From NCBI GenBank assembly GCA_003601725.1, contig PIYJ01000002.1, positions 1 through 29,484 on the forward strand: DNA of 29,484 bases, given 5' to 3'. How positions within the stretch are numbered: the stretch's first letter is position 1; the number at the start of each line of letters is the position of its first letter. Under the pieces are notes generated by a model. It saw only the letters and a list, made by a program, of their open reading frames with translations. It made no database searches and was not told the origin of the DNA. Below are positions 7,107-14,629 of the stretch, piece by piece. The DNA is from Candidatus Bathyarchaeota archaeon (lineage in GTDB: Archaea > Thermoproteota > Bathyarchaeia > Bathyarchaeales > DTEX01). Position numbers and translations under genes: made by a program.

Positions 7107-8981
7107 ATGAGAGGCTACGCGGGAAAATTCCTCGAAGTAGATCTATCAGCCGGAAGCATCAAAGAATTAAAATTCGACGATGAAGTTCTCCGGCAATATA
7201 TCGGCGGAAGAGGATTAGCCGTAAAGATTCTCTGGGATAGACTCGGCGGGAAGTGGGAAACGGTCGATCCGTTAGGACCTGAAAACATCCTTCTTATGCT
7301 TACCGGGCCGCTTACAGGCTACGCGCCTGGAGTTAGACTATGCGTTTCAGGTAAGTCTCCTCAAAGCAACGGCGTCGTCGGATCAACCTTAGCGACGGAG
7401 CTGGCTATCGATCTTAAATGCGCCGGGTATGACGGCATAATATTCACGGGGGAAGCTGAGAAGCCCGTGTATCTCTTCATTAAGGACTCAGACGTCGAGA
7501 TTAAAGATGCAAGTCACATATGGGGAAAGGACGGCAAGGAAACATTAAAGATCCTAGTTAAAGAGGGAAGAGAGGAGCTTGAAAGCCGATATAAGCAGCA
7601 TGGATTATGGAAGGACCCATCCGCCGTCTATATTGGCCCAGCAGGAGAAAATAAATCCCGCTTAGCAGTGGTTGCGGCTAAGTGGGTTCATGCAGCTGGC
7701 TACGGCGGATACGGAGCTGTCATGGGCTCAAAGAAGCTAAAGGCTGTCGTTGCGAAGGGAACAGGTCCACTGCCGGATGTTGACGATATGGAAAGAACAT
7801 TGAAGGTCACAGATGAACTATTAAAGATAAACTTTAAGAGAACCGTCTTCAGACGATGGGGAACCGGATACCTCGGGTATGACGTCGGCGTGAACTCCAG
7901 CTCCGAGCCTGTATGGAACTGGCAGGAGGAGTGGCATGACGAGAAGAGCTTCGGCGTAGATCAGTTTGAAAGGATATGGGTTAAGCCATACTGGGGAGAC
8001 TTTGGATGTCCAAAGACATGTCTGAAAATCGCGGTTATCAAGTCCGGTCCATTTAAAGGCGCGATAACTGACAATCCTGACTATGAGAACCAAGCCTACC
8101 TTGGGACTAACCTCGGAATATTCACTCCTGAAGGAAACGTTTACATGACCGCTCTGATAGATGATCTCGGTCTCTGCGGGATACAGACTGGAAACGTGCT
8201 TGGATTTGCAGGTGAGCTCTATCAAAGGGGCATACTCACAAAGGATGACCTCGACGGGTTAGATCTGAAATGGGGAAATGTGGAAGCCTTCGCTTCGCTG
8301 GCTAGGATGATAGCTGAAAGACGCGGAATCGGAAACATTCTCGCTGAGGGAACCTACCGAGCTGCCTTGAAGATAAGCGAATTGAAAGGAGTTGACGTGC
8401 TGAAATACGCCGTAGTCGCGAAGGGCATAGGGATAGGAGCTCACGGCATAAGAAGCGAAGAGGACTATCCGGGCTATGAGTCTTATCCTTGCTCAGTTCA
8501 GGGAGGAGACCATACGTCAGTCGCTCGGCTTCCAATCAACCATGAAAACAGCGAACTAAGAGTCATCCTCTATGACTCCGGGGTCCTCTGCTGGTTCAAC
8601 TTCTTCGATACGGAAGCACAAGACCTCATCTGGGACCTTCTAGAAGCAGTGACAGGCTGGAAGATAACGCCTGAAGACTGGTTTGGAACAACAGCCCGCA
8701 GGATAATCCATATTCAAAGAACCCTTCTGCTTTTAGGCGGACCGGATGTGAGATGGAAGCCGAAGCTGGATGATGATGTCCCGCCGAGATGGTATGAGCC
8801 GCTCAGGAAAGGACCATACAAGGGGAAAGCTGTTGATCCGGAGAGGATCGAGAGGGCACGTAGCGAGTACTATGAGGCAATCGGATGGGACGAGAAGGGC
8901 ATACCGAAATCTGAGGAGCTGAGACGTCTCGGACTGGACGATGTTGACAAAAGATTAGAGGAGCTTCGAAGAAGCACATAG
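7107..8981 (+). CDS. Tungsten-containing aldehyde:ferredoxin oxidoreductase family protein
   Basis: This is the large catalytic subunit of an AOR-family tungstopterin enzyme, oxidising an aldehyde to the acid with ferredoxin-type acceptors. The 624-residue protein begins MRGYAGKFLEVDLSAG, standard for the family, and shows YIGGRGLAVKIL, LTGPLTGYAPGVRL, GYGGYGAVMGSKKLKAVVAKG and DDLGLCGI. Start: ATG 7107 with a strong GGAGGAGG sequence upstream; an in-frame ATG at 7077 would add 10 residues overlapping the ferredoxin gene and is rejected. Cluster ligands align with the P. furiosus AOR cysteines as D298-x2-C301-x3-C305 and C495: the first of four Cys is Asp. The substrate is not evident. An oxidoreductase of the GOR, WOR or benzoyl-CoA-related branches is equally possible. 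Confidence 0.9.
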   Translation: MRGYAGKFLEVDLSAGSIKELKFDDEVLRQYIGGRGLAVKILWDRLGGKWETVDPLGPENILLMLTGPLTGYAPGVRLCVSGKSPQSNGVVGSTLATELAIDLKCAGYDGIIFTGEAEKPVYLFIKDSDVEIKDASHIWGKDGKETLKILVKEGREELESRYKQHGLWKDPSAVYIGPAGENKSRLAVVAAKWVHAAGYGGYGAVMGSKKLKAVVAKGTGPLPDVDDMERTLKVTDELLKINFKRTVFRRWGTGYLGYDVGVNSSSEPVWNWQEEWHDEKSFGVDQFERIWVKPYWGDFGCPKTCLKIAVIKSGPFKGAITDNPDYENQAYLGTNLGIFTPEGNVYMTALIDDLGLCGIQTGNVLGFAGELYQRGILTKDDLDGLDLKWGNVEAFASLARMIAERRGIGNILAEGTYRAALKISELKGVDVLKYAVVAKGIGIGAHGIRSEEDYPGYESYPCSVQGGDHTSVARLPINHENSELRVILYDSGVLCWFNFFDTEAQDLIWDLLEAVTGWKITPEDWFGTTARRIIHIQRTLLLLGGPDVRWKPKLDDDVPPRWYEPLRKGPYKGKAVDPERIERARSEYYEAIGWDEKGIPKSEELRRLGLDDVDKRLEELRRST

Positions 8982-8983
8982 AA

Positions 8984-9006
8984 ATTTCCTCTTTTTCCTT
9001 TTTGTT
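8984..9006 (+). terminator. T-rich archaeal terminator after the AOR gene
   Basis: A pyrimidine tract with runs of T5 (8992-8996) and T5 (8999-9003) begins 3 bases after the AOR stop. Oligo-T tracts like this terminate archaeal RNA polymerase without a hairpin. Confidence 0.5.
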
Positions 9007-9105
9007 CAAGAAAGATAACATTTTTGGGCATTTCTCGTTTCTTTCCTTCTCCCTATGGAGGTTTTCAGCGAATACCTTATTTTTTCAGCTCGCTACTATG
9101 TAAGT

Positions 9106-9939
9106 ATGGTCACAGAGTTGGATGATTCTAAACCCGAGATTAAAGCGGTGACTCTCGACCTCTGGGAGACCCTACTCCTAGAGCGGGATGGAGCAAACGA
9201 GCAGAGAAACCTCATCCGTTGCAGAAACCTCGCTAGAGCCCTAAGCAAGTTCGGAGTTAAAATCTCCGTTGACCGGCTGATTTCAGTCTTGAAGGCGATG
9301 ACTCCTTGGCTTCTCACCGTATGGGAGAAAAACAGAGAGGTTACCCATCTCGACCAGATTCGTTTCATAATTAAAGCAGCAACAGACGGCTCAGTCTCAT
9401 TGAGGGAAGAATGGCTCGATGAGTTGAGTTCCGCGTATGTCTCAGCCATCTATGAGTTGCCTCCATACTTGAACCCAGACGCGCCGCAGTTATTGCGGTG
9501 GTTGAAGGATCACGGTAAAAAGATCGGTTTAATATGTAACGTTGGAAGGACACCTGGGTTTATCCTCCGGAAATTCCTTAAAGATGAGGGGATAGGAAAC
9601 TTCTTCGATGTGATGATCTTCTCAGACGAGGCTGGAATCCGGAAGCCTCATCCTGAAATATTCCGTATGGCCACAAGGAGATTAGGAGTAAAACCATCCG
9701 AGATCATTCACATCGGAGACAACTTGAGAAGCGATGTGTGGGGCGCCAAGAACGCAGGTTTCAAGGCGATACATTTCTCAACCCGAAAAGGACGAGATAC
9801 AATAGCTGAATCCGACCCTAACTCGCTCATTTCGATCTCGAGAAAACTAGGCGGCCTAAAAGAAGAAGAGATAATTCCCGATAGAACCATAACCTCCCTC
9901 GCTATGGCTATTGAGGGAATCGAAGAACTCGAGAGATAA
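9106..9939 (+). CDS. HAD-superfamily hydrolase (haloacid dehalogenase-like)
   Basis: The 277-residue protein has the HAD motifs in order. Motif I is DLWET at 18-22 (nucleophile Asp18, with Trp in place of the usual second Asp+2 context). A long helical cap follows. Motif II is LICNVG with Asn instead of Ser/Thr. The Lys of RKPHPEIF is motif III, and IHIGDNLRSDVWGAKNAG is motif IV. Members remove phosphate or halide from small molecules; the DxWxT variant is seen in archaeal HADs of unassigned substrate. Start: ATG 9106 leaves 17 residues before the nucleophile, the family norm; ATG 9055 would add 17 residues. Neither has a good Shine-Dalgarno sequence. It faces the hydroxyacid reductase gene across a perfect hairpin at 10003-10027. 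A phosphoglycolate phosphatase-like role next to glyoxylate reductase is tempting but unproven. Confidence 0.8.
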   Translation: MVTELDDSKPEIKAVTLDLWETLLLERDGANEQRNLIRCRNLARALSKFGVKISVDRLISVLKAMTPWLLTVWEKNREVTHLDQIRFIIKAATDGSVSLREEWLDELSSAYVSAIYELPPYLNPDAPQLLRWLKDHGKKIGLICNVGRTPGFILRKFLKDEGIGNFFDVMIFSDEAGIRKPHPEIFRMATRRLGVKPSEIIHIGDNLRSDVWGAKNAGFKAIHFSTRKGRDTIAESDPNSLISISRKLGGLKEEEIIPDRTITSLAMAIEGIEELER

Positions 9940-10002
9940 AACTCATCTGTGGCCTCTTTCTACTCCGCCATTTAGGAAATCAATTCTACCCGAAGAAAGA
10001 AT

Positions 10003-10027
10003 CTTCATTTCAAAAAGGGAAATGAAG
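10003..10027. terminator. Perfect 9-bp hairpin between convergent genes, possible two-way terminator
   Basis: CTTCATTTC (10003-10011) and GAAATGAAG (10019-10027) form a perfect 9-bp stem with a 7-base loop. It sits between the HAD hydrolase stop (9939) and the reductase stop (10043). An A-rich flank at 10028-10037 becomes a T run when read on the minus strand, which suits termination of the reductase message. Archaeal termination does not require hairpins, so the role is inferred. Confidence 0.45.
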
Positions 10028-10042
10028 CAGGAAAAAAGGAAA

Positions 10043-11047
10043 TTAACTGGATGACGGTCTTACCTTCAAGACTTCCTTGTTCACCAAGTTGGGTGGAACC
10101 TTCCCCTCAAGTATAGCTGTCATGTTCTCCACGGCCATAACGGCCATTCTGGTTCTGGTCGCTATGCTTCCGCTTGCTATGTGAGGCGAAGCCGTCACGT
10201 TACCCAGCTTAAGCAGAGGATTATCCGGATCGGTTGGTTCCTTCTCCCAGACATCCAGCCCGGCAGCCCAGATCCATCCTTCTTTAAGCGCCTTGTATAG
10301 GGCTTTCTCGTCAACGACGGGGCCGCGGGAAGTATTGATTAGGCAAGCTGTCTTCTTCATCAGCTTAAGCCTCTCCTCGTTTATTAAATGACGGGTTGAA
10401 GGCAAAAGGGGCACGTGGATCGTTACGAAGTCTGATTCTTTCAGCAAGGTTTCGAGGTCTACGTACTCGGCGCCGAGTTCTTTCTCCGCCTTCTCGTTTC
10501 TCACCACATCATAATAGAGGATCTTCATGTTCATTCCTTTTGCTCTACGCGCCACAGCTGAGCCTATTCTGCCCATGCCTATTATTCCTATGGTCTTCCC
10601 CCAAACATCCTGGCCGAGAAGCATCATGAGGCCCCAGGGAACCTTCCACTTTCCAGATTTAACGTACTTATCTGCCTCAGCGATTCTTCTGGCAACCGCC
10701 ATTAGAAGGGCGAAAGCATAGTCAGCCGTTGTTTCCGTTAGAACTCCAGGCGTGTTCGTCACGTAGATCCCCTTCTCCGTAGCGGCTTCCACGTCGATGT
10801 TGTCGAAGCCTACGGCTACCTGGCTTATTCCGCGAAATTGGGGGCCAGCAGCATTGATGACCTCCCTGTCTATTCGTTCTGTTAAGAGGCAGATCAGTCC
10901 ATTTACCTCTCTCACCTTCTCCTTCAGGAGGCTTTTGGGAGGAGGCATCTCTTCTTGCCAAACTTCAACATCGAATTTGGACTTCAAAAGTTTCATAGCG
11001 TCTTCTGGTAGCTCTCGAGTTACGTAAACCTTCTTCCGATCAGACAA
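10043..11047 (-). CDS. gyaR: Glyoxylate/hydroxypyruvate reductase (D-2-hydroxyacid dehydrogenase family)
   Basis: This NAD(P)H-dependent reductase would interconvert glyoxylate/glycolate and hydroxypyruvate/D-glycerate. The 334-residue protein has the two-domain D-isomer-specific layout: a substrate domain with QVAVGFDNID and YVTNTPGVLTETTADYAFALL, and a Rossmann domain with GMGRIG at 157-162. The catalytic trio is Arg241 (NTSRGPVVDE), Glu270 (DVWEKEP) and His289 (SPHIASGS), nearly identical in position to Pyrococcus glyoxylate reductase. The insert before the Rossmann motif (WGLMMLLGQDVWGKTIGI) is also typical of that archaeal group. The start is TTG at 11047 with AAGGAGA upstream; no in-frame ATG fits. 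It is divergent from the alcohol dehydrogenase gene. Together with glycerol and sugar-acid genes nearby it may feed D-glycerate into central metabolism, which is inference. Confidence 0.9.
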   Translation of the reverse strand: MSDRKKVYVTRELPEDAMKLLKSKFDVEVWQEEMPPPKSLLKEKVREVNGLICLLTERIDREVINAAGPQFRGISQVAVGFDNIDVEAATEKGIYVTNTPGVLTETTADYAFALLMAVARRIAEADKYVKSGKWKVPWGLMMLLGQDVWGKTIGIIGMGRIGSAVARRAKGMNMKILYYDVVRNEKAEKELGAEYVDLETLLKESDFVTIHVPLLPSTRHLINEERLKLMKKTACLINTSRGPVVDEKALYKALKEGWIWAAGLDVWEKEPTDPDNPLLKLGNVTASPHIASGSIATRTRMAVMAVENMTAILEGKVPPNLVNKEVLKVRPSSS

Positions 11048-11176
11048 CTACGAGCATCTCCTTCATTCTTATTTCATAGTAACCGTGGTCTTTTAGGTTT
11101 TTTGACTTATCTGCTTCGGAGGAGAGATCTAATGGATATTCCCACAGTTACCAAAAGAGACAAATAGTGCTTAACG

Positions 11177-11187
11177 TTTTTATATTT
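11177..11187 (+). promoter_or_regulatory. TATA box upstream of the iron-containing alcohol dehydrogenase gene
   Basis: TTTTTATATTT lies about 79 bases before the ATG at 11261. A start 25 bases downstream would give a leader of about 50 bases ending in GGAGG (11253-11257). Confidence 0.5.
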
Positions 11188-11260
11188 CCCGATTAGAATT
11201 CCTTCTATGCTGAACAGCAGGTGTATTTGATGCTGGTTGATTCTGTAGGAATGGAGGTTT

Positions 11261-12583
11261 ATGAGAAAGATGAGTGAGAAAGAAGAAGCCCGTAAGCTTT
11301 TGGAGGAATGGAAAAAAGACGCCTATGTCTTTGGACTTGACGTTCTCGAAAAGGTTGGGGAAGCCGCAAAGAACTTCGGCGATGAGACCCTTCTGGTTGG
11401 AAGCAGCTCCAAATGGGCTCAAAAGCACTTGAAGAGAATCATGGATTCCCTCGAAAAGGAAGGGGTCTCCTATAATATTATCCGCGGAGCGAGGCCTAAC
11501 TGTCCGCGGGAAGACCTCTATCGAATAGCATTGCAGATATCTAATTATGAACCTGACAGTGTGATAGCGATTGGAGGGGGAAGCACAATAGACGGGGTGA
11601 AAGCAGCGATCGTGTTAACAACGTATAAGCCTTCAGAGGTTTCTGAGACGCTTGGAGTTGGATGGGACGTCGCCGGCATGATTGATCCATACTTTGGAAC
11701 GGGGATGGTGACGAAGATGAAAGAGGCAACGGGGAGAGAATTGAAGCCTATGATCGCGGTTCAGACAGCTGCGAGCTCAGCTGCCCACTTGACTAAATAC
11801 TCGAACATTACAGATCCCCTAGTAGGCCAGAAAAAGCTAATCGTAGATGAAGCGATAACGCCGCCGAAGGCAGTCTTCGACTACGGAGTCACCGTCGGTG
11901 CGCCTAAAAGTTTAACTCTAGACGGCGCATTAGACGGCATAGCTCACTTATGGGAAGTATGTATGGGCGCAACAGGCAAAGATTACTATGAAATGTCTAA
12001 GCGTATCACGGTGCTCGGATTTAAACTGATCATCAATAATCTGAAGGCCGCATTAGAGAACGATGTAGATGCGAGGGTCGCATTGGGGCTTGGAACCGAT
12101 CTCGGAGGATACTCCATAATGATCGGGGGAACCAACGGTCCCCACTTGGGTAGCTTCTCACTTGTGGATGTTCTCTCTCATGGAAGAGCATGCGCGATTC
12201 TTCTCCCCTACTATACGGTCTTCTTTTCACCAAGCATTCAAGATCAATTGATCGCTGTAGGCGGGATCTTCCAAGAAGCCGGATTCATCCCCGAAGATAC
12301 CGATCTGAAGAGCCTTCAAGCAAGAGAACTCGGAGAGACCGTGGCCAAGGGGATGATAAAATTCAACAAGTCACTCGGCTTTCCAACGACATTGAAAGAG
12401 GCAGGTGCAACTGAAGCGCACCTTGACAGGATGCTTAACGCAGCGAAGGATCCACAGTTAAAGATGAAACTGCTGAACATGCCTGTTCCGTTAGACCCAG
12501 AAGCAGGCGATATAGAAAAATACATGAAAGGAGTGCTAAAAGCAGCGTTCACCGGAGACTTCGATCAGATAGTAACCAAATAA
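11261..12583 (+). CDS. Iron-containing (group III) alcohol dehydrogenase family protein
   Basis: The 440-residue protein folds as a group III metal-dependent alcohol dehydrogenase. It has NAD(P)-binding GGGSTIDGVKAA at 105-116 after the PDSVIAI strand, and metal ligands D225 and H229 (LDGIAHLWE), H295 (NGPHLGSF) and H307 (LSHGRACAILLPYY). All four ligands are present, so it should bind Fe2+ or Zn2+ and be active. The family reduces aldehydes or ketones or oxidises alcohols and polyols; the substrate cannot be read from the sequence. It is longer than the usual 380-400 residues because of a 25-residue N-terminal helix and an insert at 125-160 (WDVAGMIDPYFGTGMV). GGAGG at 11253-11257 precedes ATG 11261; ATG 11270 is also possible. 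It is not glycerol-1-phosphate dehydrogenase, which is shorter and has different motifs. A T6 run at 12626 may end the transcript. Confidence 0.88.
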   Translation: MRKMSEKEEARKLLEEWKKDAYVFGLDVLEKVGEAAKNFGDETLLVGSSSKWAQKHLKRIMDSLEKEGVSYNIIRGARPNCPREDLYRIALQISNYEPDSVIAIGGGSTIDGVKAAIVLTTYKPSEVSETLGVGWDVAGMIDPYFGTGMVTKMKEATGRELKPMIAVQTAASSAAHLTKYSNITDPLVGQKKLIVDEAITPPKAVFDYGVTVGAPKSLTLDGALDGIAHLWEVCMGATGKDYYEMSKRITVLGFKLIINNLKAALENDVDARVALGLGTDLGGYSIMIGGTNGPHLGSFSLVDVLSHGRACAILLPYYTVFFSPSIQDQLIAVGGIFQEAGFIPEDTDLKSLQARELGETVAKGMIKFNKSLGFPTTLKEAGATEAHLDRMLNAAKDPQLKMKLLNMPVPLDPEAGDIEKYMKGVLKAAFTGDFDQIVTK

Positions 12584-12625
12584 GCCCATTTTGTATAATA
12601 AAGAATCGTTCATCTCCCTCTCTCA

Positions 12626-12631
12626 TTTTTT
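12626..12631 (+). terminator. T6 run after the alcohol dehydrogenase gene
   Basis: TTTTTT within a pyrimidine-rich stretch (tctccctctctcatttttt) about 40 bases after the stop. It is consistent with an archaeal oligo-T terminator. Confidence 0.35.
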
Positions 12632-12850
12632 GGTCTATTCCATAAAAATTCAATTTTCCATTCTGAATCGAAACTTATCGAATACAAAAATAGCTGCATA
12701 AAAAGGTTTAAGGCCCCCTTATCCTTAACCATTTTCTAGGCGCATCCACGTCGGAAAGAAACACTTTGATATAGCACGATACTAAAAGATTAGGATCGAA
12801 AATAACAGTAGATAGCAAATGGGCCCGTAGCCTAGCTGGATAGGGCGCAG

Positions 12851-12861
12851 AAGAAGCGTAA
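12851..12861 (+). other. tRNA-Arg intron 1, 11 nt, at noncanonical position 29/30
   Basis: Sequence aagaagcgtaa. Its borders are unambiguous, since neither end can slide. It fits a bulge-helix-bulge: central helix GCGC (12845-12848) with GCGU (12856-12859), containing one G-U pair. The 5' bulge is AG|A (12849-12851) and the 3' bulge AA|G (12860-12862). A 3-bp outer helix 12842-12844 with 12863-12865 is possible. There is no inner helix, so this is a relaxed motif. Confidence 0.8.
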
Positions 12862-12869
12862 GCCTTCGG

Positions 12870-12891
12870 AGCCAGCATAAAAAGCGAAGAA
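12870..12891 (+). other. tRNA-Arg intron 2, 22 nt, at canonical position 37/38
   Basis: A textbook bulge-helix-bulge supports the borders. The central helix is CUUC (12864-12867) with GAAG (12886-12889). The 5' bulge is GG|A (12868-12870), the 3' bulge AA|A (12890-12892), and the inner helix GC (12871-12872) with GC (12884-12885). Both cuts fall between bases two and three of the bulges. The repeated AGCC at either border leaves a 4-base ambiguity that this motif resolves. Confidence 0.88.
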
Positions 12892-13084
12892 AGCCTGAGG
12901 TCGAGGGTTCAAATCCCCCCGGGCCCGCCAAATTTTTCTAAGTAACCCTCTAATGTGGCTGTATGCGTTTCGAGATTATTTCTGGATGAAAGTTCAAGTT
13001 AAGAATTATTCGGAGGCATTTCAGCTTCGAGTGATCGTCCTGTAAAAAGGTGGTTGGTATAATCCTCTGTCTTTTAGAGAGTAT

Positions 13085-13117
13085 CTATATAAGCCTTCGC
13101 TGTGCCTAATATATTTT
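13085..13117 (+). promoter_or_regulatory. Two TATA-like elements upstream of the glycerol dehydrogenase operon
   Basis: ctatataa (13085-13092) and taatatatttt (13107-13117) lie 43-75 bases before the GTG start at 13160. The second would give a leader of about 20 bases. Which one is used cannot be told from sequence. Confidence 0.5.
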
Positions 13118-13159
13118 GTCCAGTTTAGACGAACCGATCTTAAGCAGAGTGATTGCGAC

Positions 13160-14629
13160 GTGAAAACAACTGTTCTCATAATTGGTGGGGGGATCGCGGG
13201 AACTGCTATTGCTCGGGAGCTGTCAAAATACGATGTCGACGTGACGCTCGTCGAGAAGGAGAAAGACATAGCCTTCGGAGGGCCGACGAAGGCAAATACG
13301 GCGATAATTCATGCTGGGTACGATGATAAACCTGGAACGACGGCGGCTAAACTTTGCAGAAGGGGGAACGCTAAATGGGGAAGGCTTTCCTCCGAGCTCA
13401 GCATACCTTTCAGAAGGATAGGCTCTCTAGTTATAGCCTTTAATGACGATGAGATTTCTGTTCTGTACGAGTTGATGAAACGTGGAGAGGCTAATGGCGT
13501 TCAGGATCTAAGGATAATTATGGGTCGAGAGCTCTTTGAGATGGAGCCTAACTTAAATAGGAAAGCAGCGGCGGGGTTGTATGCTCCTTCAGCCGGCGTG
13601 ACCTCACCTTATGAGGCTGCCATCGCATTAGCAGAGAACGCTAGGATGAATGGGGTTTCATTTCTATTAGAAACGGAAGCAACAGGAATTATCATAAAGA
13701 ACGGTAAGGTGAAGGCTGTTCAAACTAATAGAGGAACGATTCACACGCGATATATTATTAACGCTGCGGGATTATTCGCAGATGAAGTCTCAGCTATGGC
13801 TGGGATCGAAGAGTTTAAGATAACCCCAAGGAAAGGCGAATACGTCATCTACGATAAAAATCTGAGAAGCCTCGTAAACCATATTCTCTTCCCGATTCCC
13901 AGCCCTATAAGTAAGGGGATCACGGTTACGCCGACGGTTGACGGAAACCTGATCGCTGGACCGACAGCTCACGACATAGAGGACAAAAGAGACGCATCTA
14001 CGACGTTTGAGGGGATCGAAGAAGTCCTGAGAGGAGCATGTAAACTTGTACCATGCCTCTCTGCTAGACGTGACGCGATAATATCGAGCTTCTCCGGTCT
14101 ACGTCCTCAACCATCAACAGGAGACTTCATCATCAAATCATACGAGGAACCGTACGGTTTCATAAATGTCTCCGGCATAAAATCTCCGGGATTAACTTCA
14201 GCTCCAGCTATCGCCGAGATGGTAGTTGAGATTCTTAGAGCGGAGGGGTTAAGGCTTGAAATGAAAAGTGACTTTAAACCATATAGAAGACCGATTGAGC
14301 ATCCCTTCCGTGATTTTAATCCCGCGAAAGCGGAGGCTCTCATAGATCAGGATCGCAGTTACGGTCATGTTGTCTGTCGATGTGAGCATGTATCGGAAGG
14401 TGAGATTCTAGAAGCAATACGTCGAGGCGCAACCACGCTTGACGGCGTCAAATATCGAACTAGAGCCGGCATGGGGAGATGTCAAGGCGGATTCTGCACG
14501 CCTCACATCATAAAGATATTAGCCAGAGAACTAGGGATTCCAGTTGAAGATGTAACAAAGAAGGGCGGCGACTCCAAGGTTCTGCTGTATCGAGCTAAGC
14601 ATTTGCTCATAGGAGATGAGAAAGAATGA
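13160..14629 (+). CDS. glpA: GlpA-like FAD-dependent glycerol-3-phosphate dehydrogenase with C-terminal [2Fe-2S] domain
   Basis: The 489-residue flavoprotein likely oxidises sn-glycerol-3-phosphate to dihydroxyacetone phosphate. The N-terminal DAO/FAD fold has GGGIAG at 9-14 and KANTAIIHAGYDDKPGT at 44-60, a substrate-loop pattern of GlpA and L-2-hydroxyacid oxidases. A GLRPQPSTGDF segment (313-323) closes the FAD site. A C-terminal BFD-like domain carries C406-x-C408 and C441-x4-C446, which would bind a [2Fe-2S] cluster. The order GlpA-like, GlpB-like, DUF1667, with glycerol kinase facing them, matches the anaerobic glycerol operons of Firmicutes, Thermotogae and Thermococcales. Start GTG at 13160 is forced, since other in-frame starts are lacking and MKTTVLIIGGG fits the fold. 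It overlaps the next gene by 4 bases (ATGA). No membrane anchor is seen. Confidence 0.85.
   Translation: MKTTVLIIGGGIAGTAIARELSKYDVDVTLVEKEKDIAFGGPTKANTAIIHAGYDDKPGTTAAKLCRRGNAKWGRLSSELSIPFRRIGSLVIAFNDDEISVLYELMKRGEANGVQDLRIIMGRELFEMEPNLNRKAAAGLYAPSAGVTSPYEAAIALAENARMNGVSFLLETEATGIIIKNGKVKAVQTNRGTIHTRYIINAAGLFADEVSAMAGIEEFKITPRKGEYVIYDKNLRSLVNHILFPIPSPISKGITVTPTVDGNLIAGPTAHDIEDKRDASTTFEGIEEVLRGACKLVPCLSARRDAIISSFSGLRPQPSTGDFIIKSYEEPYGFINVSGIKSPGLTSAPAIAEMVVEILRAEGLRLEMKSDFKPYRRPIEHPFRDFNPAKAEALIDQDRSYGHVVCRCEHVSEGEILEAIRRGATTLDGVKYRTRAGMGRCQGGFCTPHIIKILARELGIPVEDVTKKGGDSKVLLYRAKHLLIGDEKE

Larger units (their letters stand above)
12821..12930 (+). tRNA. tRNA-Arg (anticodon UCG) with two introns and encoded CCA
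   Basis: The ends form a 7-bp acceptor stem GGGCCCG/CGGGCCC, discriminator G and encoded CCA (12928-12930). The D arm is GCCU/GGGC with loop AGCUGGAUA, so A20, an arginine identity base, is present. The T arm reads GAGGG-UUCAAAU-CCCCC, with one A50-C64 mismatch. The anticodon stem is broken in the DNA. Removing 12851-12861 and 12870-12891 restores a perfect CAGGC/GCCUG stem with loop CUUCGGA, giving anticodon UCG. Mature length would be 77 with CCA, normal for a tRNA with base 20a. Both removed segments fit bulge-helix-bulge motifs cut by the archaeal splicing endonuclease. No other arrangement I tried gives U33 plus a paired anticodon stem. The gene stands alone between the alcohol dehydrogenase and the glycerol operon. 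Confidence 0.93.

Noticed and set aside
11078..11153. Long-range inverted repeat GTAAC(C/T)GTGG in the reductase/alcohol dehydrogenase divergent region
   Set aside because: Arms are short, about 60 bases apart and imperfect; chance is a sufficient explanation without conservation data.
11261..12583. Reading the alcohol dehydrogenase as glycerol-1-phosphate dehydrogenase
   Set aside because: Length (440) and the DGIAH / GPHLGSF metal motifs match group III alcohol dehydrogenases rather than the shorter G1P dehydrogenases.
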